Source: Verrucomicrobiaceae bacterium | GTDB taxonomy: Bacteria > Verrucomicrobiota > Verrucomicrobiia > Verrucomicrobiales > Verrucomicrobiaceae | DNA: 44,234 bases | Assembly: GCA_947477755.1 (NCBI GenBank) | Contig: CANJVS010000002.1 | Span: forward strand, 1 to 44,234 | Direction: 5' to 3' | In this document: positions 33,969 to 42,304 of the stretch, one piece after another | Layout: every line of letters starts with the position of its first letter | How positions within the stretch are numbered: position 1 is the first letter of the stretch | Program-made: the position numbers and the translations under genes | Notes under the pieces: generated by a model | Told to the model about the DNA's origin: nothing | The model's input: the letters and a program-made list of their open reading frames with translations, nothing else | The model's database searches: none

Positions 33969-34769
33969 TCAAGACCGTTTCTTCAAGCGAGGCACCAGAA
34001 GAAAGTTTTCGGTGACCAGCATCTGCACCTCCATTTCAGACAGGCCTCTGACAGGAATCATGTGCGGTGTGGAGTGGATGTCATATTCGAGCTTTTCTAC
34101 AAGCTCCAGGAGTTCGGATGTGGTGACACCGTAGGATGAAAAATTGGACTCATTCCATTCCATGAGGACGTAGGGTCGCTCGGCAGCAAGGCACTGTGCA
34201 GCTCCCTTGAGAACTCCCAACTCTGCGCCCTCCACATCACATTTGATGATTGAGACCGGAGGAGAGCCAAGCCTTCGCCATTCCTCATCGATGGTCGTCA
34301 TCGGCACCTGGCAAGATTTGGAGGCATTGACGCGTCCAGTGTGCCGCATGCCATCAAACTCAATATTGGTGCCATCTGACAATGTAAACTCAACATAGCC
34401 GAGTTCGGATCCTACGCATTTAGGGACCAACTCCCAGCGACTGCCAAAGGCACACGCTTGCATGGTGCAGCGCAAAAACTGCAATGCATTTTCAGACGGC
34501 TCAAAGGATAGGACGCGGACATTCGGGCAGTCTGCGAGCACGGGGATCGACATCAGGCCCAGGTTGGTGCCAACGTCGATCACCCATGAATTGGGTCGTG
34601 CCAGGCGCCGAAAAAGTTGGATGTTATCCAGTTCGTAAACCCCGTGTTTTTGAAGAGCCAGGTCAGAATATCCGGCGCGCGGGAGATAAACTTTCTGACC
34701 GTGGTACATGCGTGCCTTGATCTTGTTTGGCCAATTACGATAAAAGTAGTTATACAATCTGGAGATCAT
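33969..34769 (-). CDS. FkbM family methyltransferase (copy 2)
   Basis: 266 residues. FkbM marks are WVIDVGTNLGLMSIPVL (62-78), LSFEPSENALQFL (88-100) and IIKCDVEGAELGVLKGA (174-190), followed by PYVLMEWNE. Such enzymes O-methylate hydroxyls on sugars and other small molecules. It begins in an ATGA overlap with the stop of the methyltransferase gene at 34766, so two methyltransferases are made together. The N-terminus (RMYHGQKVYLPRAGYSDLAL) is of the type seen in surface-glycan FkbM proteins. Substrate not assignable. Confidence 0.89.
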   Translation of the reverse strand: MISRLYNYFYRNWPNKIKARMYHGQKVYLPRAGYSDLALQKHGVYELDNIQLFRRLARPNSWVIDVGTNLGLMSIPVLADCPNVRVLSFEPSENALQFLRCTMQACAFGSRWELVPKCVGSELGYVEFTLSDGTNIEFDGMRHTGRVNASKSCQVPMTTIDEEWRRLGSPPVSIIKCDVEGAELGVLKGAAQCLAAERPYVLMEWNESNFSSYGVTTSELLELVEKLEYDIHSTPHMIPVRGLSEMEVQMLVTENFLLVPRLKKRS

Positions 34770-35578
34770 GGAGCCTCATTCTCCTGGTTGGTTACTCGAT
34801 TTGTTTCCTTCAAAAGGGTGGCTGTAGCAAGCAATGCCACATAGCTGTTGCTCAATGGCAGATCATCAGACATCACGATGCGATACTCAGGAAAGGCGCG
34901 ATCTAGAAAGGCATTCCAAAAACGCCGAGCAAGAAGAATTCTGAAAAGTGGTCTCCCGAGTATTTTCAGAGTAAGAGGTAGTTGATCCAGCAAGCGTTGA
35001 GACAGGGCGCTTTGCAAAAGATGAAACGCAGCTCTTGGGCCAGAAGTCACTTTTGCCATGGAGTCCACCTTGAAGCCATTCTCCTCCATCACTGAGCGTA
35101 GGCCTTCGCCCGTCCAACGGAAGAAATCATAGGGGCATCCGTGCTCTTCAAAAAGTCCGTGCGTTGATAAAATGAGTTTGCCGTTTGGCTTTAGAACTCT
35201 GGCAGCTTCACGAAGATAGCGCTCTGGAAAACGGCAGTGCTCCAGCACTTGAGTGGAGAGCACCAGGTCAAAGTGTTGATCTGGCGCGTTGATGTAGCCC
35301 TCCTTGTTAATCACAAAATCAGAACCTGCCCCCTCTAGATCTGCGGTCTTATAGTTGGCATTTGGAAATAAAAATTGATAGGGAGAGCCGCCGGCTCCAA
35401 AATCCAGCATTGTCAGTGGCTCAGCTGATGCATGGGCACGCACTGCCAGCAACAAATCCGAGAAATGCAGGTAATAGTAGTCCGTCCTATTTGGCGTAGA
35501 CTGTTGGCGATTAAAAGCCTCACTGCGCAGATCACGAAGATGCGCTGGCGTTACGCTTGCAGCGTTTAATTCGGTCAT
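34766..35578 (-). CDS. Class I SAM-dependent methyltransferase
   Basis: 270 residues. Motif I is LTMLDFGAGGSPYQFLFP, the acidic residue follows in KTADLEGAGSDFV, and then come FDLVLSTQVLEHCRFPERY and RVLKPNGKLILSTHGLFE, which give the Methyltransf_11 order. CPYDFFRWTGEGLRSVMEENGF is typical of sugar-locus relatives. A hydrophobic stretch near the C-terminus may contact the membrane. It ends in an ATGA overlap with the FkbM gene and has a 78-base gap to the TylF-like gene upstream, in which I see no signal. Confidence 0.86.
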   Translation of the reverse strand: MTELNAASVTPAHLRDLRSEAFNRQQSTPNRTDYYYLHFSDLLLAVRAHASAEPLTMLDFGAGGSPYQFLFPNANYKTADLEGAGSDFVINKEGYINAPDQHFDLVLSTQVLEHCRFPERYLREAARVLKPNGKLILSTHGLFEEHGCPYDFFRWTGEGLRSVMEENGFKVDSMAKVTSGPRAAFHLLQSALSQRLLDQLPLTLKILGRPLFRILLARRFWNAFLDRAFPEYRIVMSDDLPLSNSYVALLATATLLKETNRVTNQENEAP

Positions 35579-35656
35579 GATTTATTAAAAAAGATGAAAC
35601 CCAAAACTACACGCATCAAGCGCGCTGGAATGCCGAAAACATCAGTTCTATTGCAG

Positions 35657-36424
35657 CTAGGGTTTAACAAAAGCCCGCCCACTGTTATCAATGCGGTGCA
35701 TTAAAAGTTTGTCAGGTGTAGATGTCAAAAATTCATCCACAGCTTTTCTGGCACCTTTCCAAAAGCCGTAATCGTCAATGATCAGCACACCTCCACTCAC
35801 CAGTCTGGGATAGAGATTTTTTAGCTCATGAGCCGTGCTCTCATACCAATCGGTGTCGAGCCGCAGAAGCGCGATTTGATCCTGAATACAGGCAGGTATG
35901 GTGGCCTCCACCTTGCCTTGGATATAGTGAATCTTGTCTTCGGGGTAACCTGTGGTGGACATGTTGCGCTTCACCTCCTCAAGGCTTGAAATGGCCCAGA
36001 CGCCACTGGCCTCTTTTGCAGATCCTTCTTCTTCCAATCTCGAAGCGGCGGATTTGGCGGCATGATCCTGATCTGCTTCAGTCGGTGCGGGCATTCCCTC
36101 AAAGGTGTCATAGAGATACAAATCTCTGCTGGTGTCTCCACACTCCATCAAGGTTTTGGCGATCAACATCATGCTTCCGCCGCGCCAGACTCCACATTCC
36201 ACCATCGCACCTGGAATTTTGTGTTTCACCACATGACGGACAGACTGAAGCAAGTGGTAGCGACGCTCCAAACTCGTCATGGTAAAATCTTCGACGGCAT
36301 ACACGGCCAACTTGTCTTCTTCTGGAATGTCGAAGGGTGTGTTCCAGTCATTTAAACATCTGAGATAGCCAAAACGAGTCAGGAACTGATCGAGTTTAAA
36401 GCGGAGAAGGGATCTTAGGCGCAT
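35657..36424 (-). CDS. TylF/MycF-family O-methyltransferase
   Basis: 255 residues from the ATG at 36424; the frame extends to 36550 but this would overlap the Wzt gene and reads poorly. Family marks are MVECGVWRGGSMMLIAKTL, LYLYDTFEGMPAPT, and the metal-binding aspartates in LLRLDTDWYESTAHEL and LIIDDYGFWKGARKAVDEF. MycF and TylF are Mg-dependent O-methyltransferases of macrolide sugars; relatives methylate deoxysugars in O-antigens. Here it follows the second Wzt gene by 31 bases, so the methylated residue might be the one recognised by that Wzt (inference). Confidence 0.92.
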   Translation of the reverse strand: MRLRSLLRFKLDQFLTRFGYLRCLNDWNTPFDIPEEDKLAVYAVEDFTMTSLERRYHLLQSVRHVVKHKIPGAMVECGVWRGGSMMLIAKTLMECGDTSRDLYLYDTFEGMPAPTEADQDHAAKSAASRLEEEGSAKEASGVWAISSLEEVKRNMSTTGYPEDKIHYIQGKVEATIPACIQDQIALLRLDTDWYESTAHELKNLYPRLVSGGVLIIDDYGFWKGARKAVDEFLTSTPDKLLMHRIDNSGRAFVKP

Positions 36425-36455
36425 GTGAAGGATGGCGTGCGGGGCATTGTAAGGT

Positions 36456-37724
36456 TCAAGCTGATTGGAGTTCCCATTCCAATAGGGGACGCAAAGCCCC
36501 GGGGAATATTCCGTTGTAATTTTGCCGGGTGATGGAGTCCAGTTCATCAATCACATTGAGGATCAAAGCATCTTTGAGCAGTGCATGAACATGCGTTGGT
36601 TCAAATGAAGTGACGTAAATGGTGATGATGTAGGTTTTACCATTTAGAAAATCAGGCGGCAGGCGCATCCGGCATCTGTATTGGCCAGGATCTCGAGGCC
36701 CCGTGGTGTTTTCGATGGAGGCAAAGGCATAGGCACCATCATCGGTGACAAAGTGCAAATTGATGCGCGGGGACGGTTCGGAACGAAGTAAATCATAGTC
36801 CACTTCAATCCAGGCGCTTTCACTCACGCTGATACTGCCTTGAAGCGTACCCGATGGCCCTCGAATTTGAGCACTTCTCACACGAATCACCTCATCCCCG
36901 GCATTGGGGTCTTTTTCTGTAAACCTAACCTCAAAACCCTGATCAACACTGTCAGCCATATAGGCATGAATGATTTGTTGGGTGTCTCCAGTCTGTACGA
37001 CCTGCCCTGATTTCAAATAGATACCCTTGGTGCATAAAGTGGAGATGGCACCGATGTTGTGACTAACGAACAGGATCGTGCGACCACTGCCCTTCGCAAC
37101 ATCCTGCATTTTACCCATGCACTTCTTTTGAAATTCGGCATCGCCGACAGCCAAAACTTCGTCCACCACCAGAATTTCTGGTTCCAAATGGGCGGCCACG
37201 GCAAAGGCAAGACGCACATACATCCCGGAAGAGTAATGCTTGACGGGTGTATCCAGAAATTTTTCTACTTCAGCAAAGGCCACGATTTCGTCGAATTTGC
37301 CTCTGATCTCCGCCTGAGTCATTCCAAGGATGGATCCGTTGAGAAAGATGTTTTCACGCCCAGTCAGTTCAGGATGAAAGCCGGTTCCAACTTCCAAAAG
37401 ACTCGCCACTCGTCCACATAGTGTCACCCGACCTTTGGTTGGCTCGGTGATTCGGGAAAGTATTTTTAGCAGCGTGCTTTTCCCTGCGCCGTTCCTGCCG
37501 ATGATGCCGACGACATCACCCTGGTTGACTTCAAACGACACATCCTTGAGCGCCCAGAAATCTTCATCGCTTGCAGTTAGACACTGCTTTCTGGATGCAT
37601 GGCTGAAGAGACCCTTCACCTTGCGGGTGATGACATCACGCAAAGCCGTGTAGCGCTCACGCGACTCGTGGTGAATGCGGTAGCACTTACCAACGTTTTC
37701 GACACGGATGATGGGTTCGGACAT
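36456..37724 (-). CDS. wzt: Polysaccharide ABC exporter ATPase, Wzt-type (copy 2)
   Basis: 422 residues. Nucleotide-binding domain (1-235): Walker A GRNGAGKS (76-83), signature YSSGM, Walker B ILVVDE and H-loop FVSHN. The C-terminal domain (about 250-422) is beta-rich, as in Wzt proteins, where it binds the modified non-reducing end of the glycan before export. The first 230 residues are about 85-90 percent identical, by eye, to those of the protein at 40502-41776, but the C-terminal domains do not align. It is embedded in the low-G+C segment, 3 bases before an FkbM gene on the transcript, with weak AGG before the start. The permease partner may be the one at the right edge. Confidence 0.92.
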   Translation of the reverse strand: MSEPIIRVENVGKCYRIHHESRERYTALRDVITRKVKGLFSHASRKQCLTASDEDFWALKDVSFEVNQGDVVGIIGRNGAGKSTLLKILSRITEPTKGRVTLCGRVASLLEVGTGFHPELTGRENIFLNGSILGMTQAEIRGKFDEIVAFAEVEKFLDTPVKHYSSGMYVRLAFAVAAHLEPEILVVDEVLAVGDAEFQKKCMGKMQDVAKGSGRTILFVSHNIGAISTLCTKGIYLKSGQVVQTGDTQQIIHAYMADSVDQGFEVRFTEKDPNAGDEVIRVRSAQIRGPSGTLQGSISVSESAWIEVDYDLLRSEPSPRINLHFVTDDGAYAFASIENTTGPRDPGQYRCRMRLPPDFLNGKTYIITIYVTSFEPTHVHALLKDALILNVIDELDSITRQNYNGIFPGALRPLLEWELQSA

Positions 37725-37727
37725 GGC

Positions 37728-38501
37728 CTATCTACTGGATTTTGAAATTAACTCTTGGCTGGACTTAATAGCGATCATTGCGCCTGATAGAAACACAGCG
37801 TTTACCCGCCTGAGATGAGGTGCCCCAGTCGGCCACTCACTGACCTGTTCATAGATTCCAAACAGTCGAAAGCCGTGCGATTCGAGCCCTGATTTCAGAT
37901 CCTCAAAGGGGGCATGATGAAGGTTGTCAGGGTTCATTCCCGCTTCGACTTCCACAAAATCGATTGCCTCACGACTCAGCATCGAATAGGCACCTTTAAG
38001 CACCTCACGATCCATTCCCTCGGTATCTATTTTCAGATAGCTGATGTGTGGTATGGCATTATCAGCACAAAAGCTGTCGAGTGATACAATCTTAACCCGT
38101 TCAGTGGAGTTAGATGCGCGGGAAGCCTCTGCCGTCGTTTGTTTCATTTGGCGATTCATCGGGGACACCCCATCCGAAATCATCTGCACAAAGCCGTTTT
38201 CTAGTCCAAGAGCCAGATGATGACAGTGAACATTGTGAAATGAAAAAACTGACTTTTCTAACAAGCCAAAGGACTCTTTGATGGGTTCAAATGAATGAAT
38301 GTGGGCCTTCGCAAATGAAGTCGCGTAAGCTTTCGCCGATTGTCCAGTATTTGCTCCGACATCAAAAATGACGTTCATCTGATAGTCGCTGAATTCACTC
38401 TGGATGTCCTTGAATTGATCCACCCCACGAGGAAGAACACGGAAGATATGGATCCCCAAAAGTCTCTCAGCGGTGCGGCGGATGAATGATTTAAACGTCA
38501 T
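37728..38501 (-). CDS. FkbM family methyltransferase (copy 3)
   Basis: 257 residues. VIFDVGANTGQSAKAYA (44-60), IHSFEPIKESFGLLEKS and SYLKIDTEGMDREVLKGA (154-171) are the FkbM marks; the acidic loop here is DTEG rather than DVEG, which also occurs in the family. VDFVEVEAGMNP follows. It immediately precedes the second wzt gene on the transcript (3 bases), a placement that suits a chain-terminating or end-capping methyltransferase, as known for some ABC-exported O-antigens (inference). Substrate unknown. Confidence 0.9.
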   Translation of the reverse strand: MTFKSFIRRTAERLLGIHIFRVLPRGVDQFKDIQSEFSDYQMNVIFDVGANTGQSAKAYATSFAKAHIHSFEPIKESFGLLEKSVFSFHNVHCHHLALGLENGFVQMISDGVSPMNRQMKQTTAEASRASNSTERVKIVSLDSFCADNAIPHISYLKIDTEGMDREVLKGAYSMLSREAIDFVEVEAGMNPDNLHHAPFEDLKSGLESHGFRLFGIYEQVSEWPTGAPHLRRVNAVFLSGAMIAIKSSQELISKSSR

Positions 38502-38540
38502 CGGCAGTCAGTGAATTCCATGCTAGAACAAGCCTGCTTG

Positions 38541-39665
38541 TTACTCACTAGGACCGGTTAAGGATTCATATTCATCCACGAATCGTTTGATGGATGCCGC
38601 CAAGGGCATTCCAAGCATTGCCACCTCTTTCAGACAGGTCATCACCATCCTCTTCCATGTCCAGCGTGCGCTCACTTGAGCATTACGAAGACCGATGGCC
38701 GCTATATCCAGACGGCTAGATTCTTCCATTTTTTCAGCAAGACTGGATGCATCACCAGTAGCATAAACAAAGTTGGGCGATTCGGTGAAGTACTCAGCAA
38801 AGCCAGGAATGTCTGGATAAACGAGCGCCTTCCCAAAGGTCATGCCTAAATGGATGATTCCTGAGTTAAGCCCTGACAGACGAGGAACAATGGCTATGTC
38901 GCATGAGTCAATGAATTGAGAAACCTCCTCTTCTGGGACAAAACGAGTCTCCACGGCAGCCTTTCTAGACCACAACCAGCAGCTCCAAAAAAACTTCATC
39001 CACATGATCTGCCACCTGGAGCCAATCAGGCTAAGCTTACCAGCCATTAGAAGCCTCTTCCGATTGATGCGAGCCTTGTCATAAGCCTTTCTTACCAAAG
39101 TCATCTCATCCCAAGAACGTAAAGACCCAAGCACCAGAATAACGAAATCCTTCGAAGATAGATTCCACTTTTGGCGACAATCTCCGCGGCGAATCTGATT
39201 TGCGAGCGTCACCTCATAATTAGCAGGTTGGTGAACCAGGTGATAGTTTTGCCCAGCCACGGGGAACTCTTTGAGAACCAGGTGTTTGGAAGCTTGTGTG
39301 TAATGGGTGACAGCATGGCAATGTTTATAAAACAGTGAATACAACTGATGATACAGCTCACTGGATTTGTGCTGATGCGGATGAAGGTTGTTGACTGTAA
39401 AAATCAAAATACTTTTCTCCCGCCAGTACCTTAACAACCGATCGATCTCCTCCAAGGACCTTGCCGTTGGCACCCGCCATTCGGTGAACTCTTCAGGCCA
39501 TTGAAAATGCACGATGTCATATCGAGCTGCACAGATCCGAAAGTTCAACAGCCCAGTCACAACCTCCCACCCTAGTTTGCGATAGCCTTCGACCATTCCC
39601 ATAGTGAAATTGGGTTCATTGGTCGCGATAAGAACTCGTGGCATAGGCCATTTACTCGAAGGCAT
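38541..39665 (-). CDS. Glycosyltransferase, GT-B fold (GT4-like)
   Basis: 374 residues; an ATG seven codons in (39644, MPRVLIATNEPNF) is an equally good start. The protein has the GT-B order: N-terminal VLIATNEPNFTMGMVEGYRKLG, DIVHFQWPEEFTEW, then a C-terminal half with VILVLGSLRSWDEMTLVRKA and a donor-type region DIAIVPRLSGLNSGIIHLGMTFGKALVYPDIPG. The E-x7-E pattern is replaced by SGIIHLGMTFG, as in the beta-glucuronyl/GumK-like or exopolysaccharide branch of the fold. A short tryptophan-rich membrane-like segment (MWMKFFWSCWLW) lies at about 225-236. Sugar not assignable. Confidence 0.78.
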   Translation of the reverse strand: MPSSKWPMPRVLIATNEPNFTMGMVEGYRKLGWEVVTGLLNFRICAARYDIVHFQWPEEFTEWRVPTARSLEEIDRLLRYWREKSILIFTVNNLHPHQHKSSELYHQLYSLFYKHCHAVTHYTQASKHLVLKEFPVAGQNYHLVHQPANYEVTLANQIRRGDCRQKWNLSSKDFVILVLGSLRSWDEMTLVRKAYDKARINRKRLLMAGKLSLIGSRWQIMWMKFFWSCWLWSRKAAVETRFVPEEEVSQFIDSCDIAIVPRLSGLNSGIIHLGMTFGKALVYPDIPGFAEYFTESPNFVYATGDASSLAEKMEESSRLDIAAIGLRNAQVSARWTWKRMVMTCLKEVAMLGMPLAASIKRFVDEYESLTGPSE

Positions 39666-39686
39666 TCAAACTGCACGATGCTGACT

Positions 39687-40475
39687 CTACTTTTTCAAAA
39701 CCAAACACTGGGTCAAGACCGGATAGCCGACACCCATCAAGTATGCTTCAAGCTGAGAAAGCACTTTCTCCGCACTGAATTCATCAAAGCCATACAACTC
39801 AGATTTCTTGCCCTTATGAATGAGAAATGGTGCCTGATCCAAAAGCCATTTGATGTTCATATTGGAACCAAACTCATTGGACAGTCGTGAACAGAAAGGG
39901 ATGAGATTTAAAAACAAATCCACCGTGAGAACGAATACACCGCCTGGCTTTAAGCATCGCCAGACATGAGTCATGATCGTGGTGACTTCATCCAAGGGAA
40001 GGTGCTCCAAAACACTCACGCAATACGCAGAGTCGAAGCTTTCGTCTTTGAATCCTGCATGATCTATCTTTGACGGAATCAATTTCACCTTTGTTCCGAA
40101 CCGAAGGTTGAGCTCAGCAAACTTATTCTGGTTGTATTGCCAAGAGCTTCTCAATTCAGGCTGTCCTGGGTCCACGTTGACAACGTTTCCGCCAGCGCGG
40201 CTAAGCACGAATTGCAGACCACTGAGCCCGCCACCGATCTCTAGCACATCTTTATTGAGACTCTCCAATTCAGAGAATGCCCACGGGTATTCGAAGGATC
40301 GAGTTGTGCTATTGTTCTGAAAACCAAAAGGATCCCAAGAATAGACCTTGTCGATAAGGCCCACTTTCCGAAGCAATTTATTTTTAAATGATCCAGGCGA
40401 GCGAAAACCGAATGGTGCACCGTGGAGATGATTCCATTCGATGTATTTTTGAGGTAGAACGCGAGGTGCTAGCAT
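39687..40475 (-). CDS. Class I SAM-dependent methyltransferase
   Basis: 262 residues. Motif I is DVLEIGGGLSGLQFVLSRAG, then VVNVDPGQPELRSS, FDSAYCVSVLEHLPLDEV and RCLKPGGVFVLTVDLFLN, the standard order. The basic N-terminus (LPQKYIEWNHLHGAPFG) is of the type seen in polysaccharide-locus methyltransferases. It follows the first wzt gene by 26 bases and precedes the GT-B gene by 21. By position it might modify the terminus recognised by that Wzt (inference). Substrate unknown. Confidence 0.86.
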   Translation of the reverse strand: MLAPRVLPQKYIEWNHLHGAPFGFRSPGSFKNKLLRKVGLIDKVYSWDPFGFQNNSTTRSFEYPWAFSELESLNKDVLEIGGGLSGLQFVLSRAGGNVVNVDPGQPELRSSWQYNQNKFAELNLRFGTKVKLIPSKIDHAGFKDESFDSAYCVSVLEHLPLDEVTTIMTHVWRCLKPGGVFVLTVDLFLNLIPFCSRLSNEFGSNMNIKWLLDQAPFLIHKGKKSELYGFDEFSAEKVLSQLEAYLMGVGYPVLTQCLVLKK

Positions 40476-40501
40476 GGCTAGATTAATCCTACAAACTGAG
40501 T

Positions 40502-41776
40502 TCAGTCAGTGTTTGGAGTCTCCTTGATTGTCGTGACGCAAGGATAGCGAACCCCCCCATGTCCAGTACTGCGCATGGCAATGACTGGGGGGGTTGCGTC
40601 ACTTGGCAGCACGCTCACATAAGCGACGCTGGGCAGATAATCGACCATGCACGAATCACCTGATCTGATTCCTATGTCCAAGGCATAGCTGGTTGGTGCT
40701 AAATGGATCTTATCCACCTTTAACATCGCTTCGCCTCGAGTTCCTTTTTGGATCGAAAAACGACTTCCTGGGATGTCTGAGTCAACACTCATGATCCGAG
40801 TGCCGTCAGGCGAAGAGAACGACAGGGTAAAGGCTACATCAGCCATGCTTTCATAGGCGATGAATGACATTAGAAAACACGCCTGAAGTCCATGGAGCAA
40901 GGGTGTGCCGTTATTAATTGAAAACGAAGTAATTTTTGCCCTGGGGTCTAAATGACCGGGCCTCTTTACCTCCTCTGTGGAAATCGAACAGGCCGAATCA
41001 CCCGACACTTTTCTCAGGTATAAGTCAGTCACTGCCGAAACTGCACCTGTGGTTTTTAACCTGCCGCCATCCAAAAGCATCGCTGAAGCGCACAGGCTGC
41101 GCACTGCTGACATGTTATGACTGACAAAGAGCACCGTCCTGCCGCCACGTGAAACCTCCTGCATCTTGCCGAGGCACTTCTTCTGAAACTCGGCGTCACC
41201 GACGGCGAGCACTTCATCGACCACCAGAATCTCCGGCTCCAGATGCGCGGCGACAGCGAAGGCGAGGCGGACATACATGCCGCTGCTGTAGCGTTTCACC
41301 GGTGTATCGAGAAACCGATCCACTTCAGCGAAGGCGACGATCTCGTCGAACTTGCTTTTGATCTCCGCCTTCGTCATGCCAAGGATGGCTCCATTCAGGT
41401 AGATGTTTTCGCGGCCGGTGAGTTCGGGATGAAAACCGGTGCCTACTTCAAGCAGGCTGGCGATGCGGCCATTGAGCGTGATCCGGCCCTTGGTCGGTTC
41501 GGTGATGCGGGAGAGAATTTTTAATAGCGTGGATTTGCCAGCGCCGTTTCGACCAATGATGCCAACAACATCTCCCTGATTCACCTCGAACGACACATCC
41601 TTGAGCGCCCAGAAGTCTTCATCCGAGGAAGTAGACGGGATATGGGAGGAAGTTTGAAACAGACCCTTCACCTTGCGCGAGATGACATCACGCAAAGCGG
41701 TGTAGCGTTCCCGTGACTCATGGTGAATGCGATAGCATTTGCCCAGGTTTTCGACACGGATGATGGGCTCGGACAT
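40502..41776 (-). CDS. wzt: Polysaccharide ABC exporter ATPase, Wzt-type (copy 1)
   Basis: 424 residues. Walker A GRNGAGKS (75-82), signature YSSGM (163-167), Walker B ILVVDE (183-188) and H-loop histidine H220 are intact. The region after about 245 is a separate beta-rich domain (for example HLDPRAKITSFSINNG and GTRGEAMLKVDKIHLAP), the expected place of the glycan-end recognition module. It hydrolyses ATP to drive export of the finished glycan across the inner membrane with a Wzm permease; a truncated one lies at 43692-44234. The start has no Shine-Dalgarno sequence: a heptad array that is pyrimidine-rich on this strand ends 1 base before the ATG. The ATPase part is richer in G+C at silent sites than copy 2. 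Confidence 0.92.
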   Translation of the reverse strand: MSEPIIRVENLGKCYRIHHESRERYTALRDVISRKVKGLFQTSSHIPSTSSDEDFWALKDVSFEVNQGDVVGIIGRNGAGKSTLLKILSRITEPTKGRITLNGRIASLLEVGTGFHPELTGRENIYLNGAILGMTKAEIKSKFDEIVAFAEVDRFLDTPVKRYSSGMYVRLAFAVAAHLEPEILVVDEVLAVGDAEFQKKCLGKMQEVSRGGRTVLFVSHNMSAVRSLCASAMLLDGGRLKTTGAVSAVTDLYLRKVSGDSACSISTEEVKRPGHLDPRAKITSFSINNGTPLLHGLQACFLMSFIAYESMADVAFTLSFSSPDGTRIMSVDSDIPGSRFSIQKGTRGEAMLKVDKIHLAPTSYALDIGIRSGDSCMVDYLPSVAYVSVLPSDATPPVIAMRSTGHGGVRYPCVTTIKETPNTD

Positions 41777-41777
41777 G

Positions 41778-41826
41778 GGCGAAATGAGAAATGGGAAAGC
41801 AGAAATGTGAAAGCAGAAAGCAGAAA
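41778..41826. repeat. Heptanucleotide array, 7 units
   Basis: Seven in-phase units on the + strand: GGCGAAA, TGAGAAA, TGGGAAA, GCAGAAA, TGTGAAA, GCAGAAA, GCAGAAA. It begins one base upstream of the wzt start codon on the - strand and occupies the place of its ribosome-binding site. It can pair with the opposite-strand array at 41851-41885 as a hairpin of about 108 bases in all. Confidence 0.88.
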
Positions 41827-41850
41827 TCTGACAAGAACCACAGAATTGGA

Positions 41851-41885
41851 TTTCCCATTTCTGCTTTCTAATTTCTATTTTTCTT
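41851..41885. repeat. Inverted heptanucleotide array
   Basis: Units on the + strand TTTCCCA, TTTCTGC, TTTCTAA, TTTCTAT, then TTTTCTT. It holds the stop codon of the four-helix-bundle gene (TAG at 41875-41877). The 19 bases ATTTCCCATTTCTGCTTTC (41850-41868) recur exactly at 42304-42322, a direct repeat flanking that gene. Confidence 0.85.
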
Positions 41886-42240
41886 TGGTGCGGTTGACCA
41901 TGGTGGTCATGATCGCGATGAGTTCGCCAGACTCCCGCTCATGGGGCATGGTCTGCTCAGAAGGGATGCTGCAATCCTCTCTGAGGAGTTCCAACCACAA
42001 CTGCGTTTCGTCGGCTTCTTGAAGTGCTCCGCCGAGCTTGGAGACGAATTCATCATTGGACCTGGCCCTTGAAGTCTCTCGAACATGGGCAGCCACTGAA
42101 GTGCCCGAGCGAAGCATTTGTCGCGCAATGATTCGAACCTCTTCCCGATTCCGTGGCAGCGCGATAAACAACCGAATGCTCTGTGAGGCAAATGCCTTTG
42201 CTCGATCCCGAAACTCTTGTGAAAGGCGTCCTGAATTCAT
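41875..42240 (-). CDS. Four-helix-bundle protein (23S rRNA intervening-sequence / Avd-like family)
   Basis: 121 residues from the ATG at 42240 (MNSGRLSQEFRDRAKAF). The frame is open to 42324 but those 28 residues are only translated repeat DNA. Family marks are QMLRSGTSVAAHVRETSRAR (an R-S-G-T-S-V helix) and EFVSKLGGALQEADETQLWL, with the usual length of about 120. Relatives occur inside 23S rRNA intervening sequences, as the accessory Avd of diversity-generating retroelements, and alone; their function is unsettled. Here it stands between Wzx and Wzt genes, where no role in glycan synthesis is expected. It is enclosed by inverted heptad arrays (41778-41885 and 42244-42339), and its last codons and stop lie in one of them, so it looks like a passenger cassette (inference). 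Confidence 0.88.
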   Translation of the reverse strand: MNSGRLSQEFRDRAKAFASQSIRLFIALPRNREEVRIIARQMLRSGTSVAAHVRETSRARSNDEFVSKLGGALQEADETQLWLELLREDCSIPSEQTMPHERESGELIAIMTTMVNRTKEK

Positions 42241-42243
42241 GTG

Positions 42244-42278
42244 ATTAAAATGGAAAAGCTGAAAGCAGAAAACAGAAA
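42244..42278. repeat. Heptanucleotide array, 5 units
   Basis: Units on the + strand ATTAAAA, TGGAAAA, GCTGAAA, GCAGAAA, ACAGAAA, then decaying units. It starts 3 bases upstream of the four-helix-bundle ATG (42240) on the - strand and can pair with the array at 42305-42339. Confidence 0.8.
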
Positions 42279-42304
42279 TGTAAGAGACGGAGGGCTGAAA
42301 TGAA

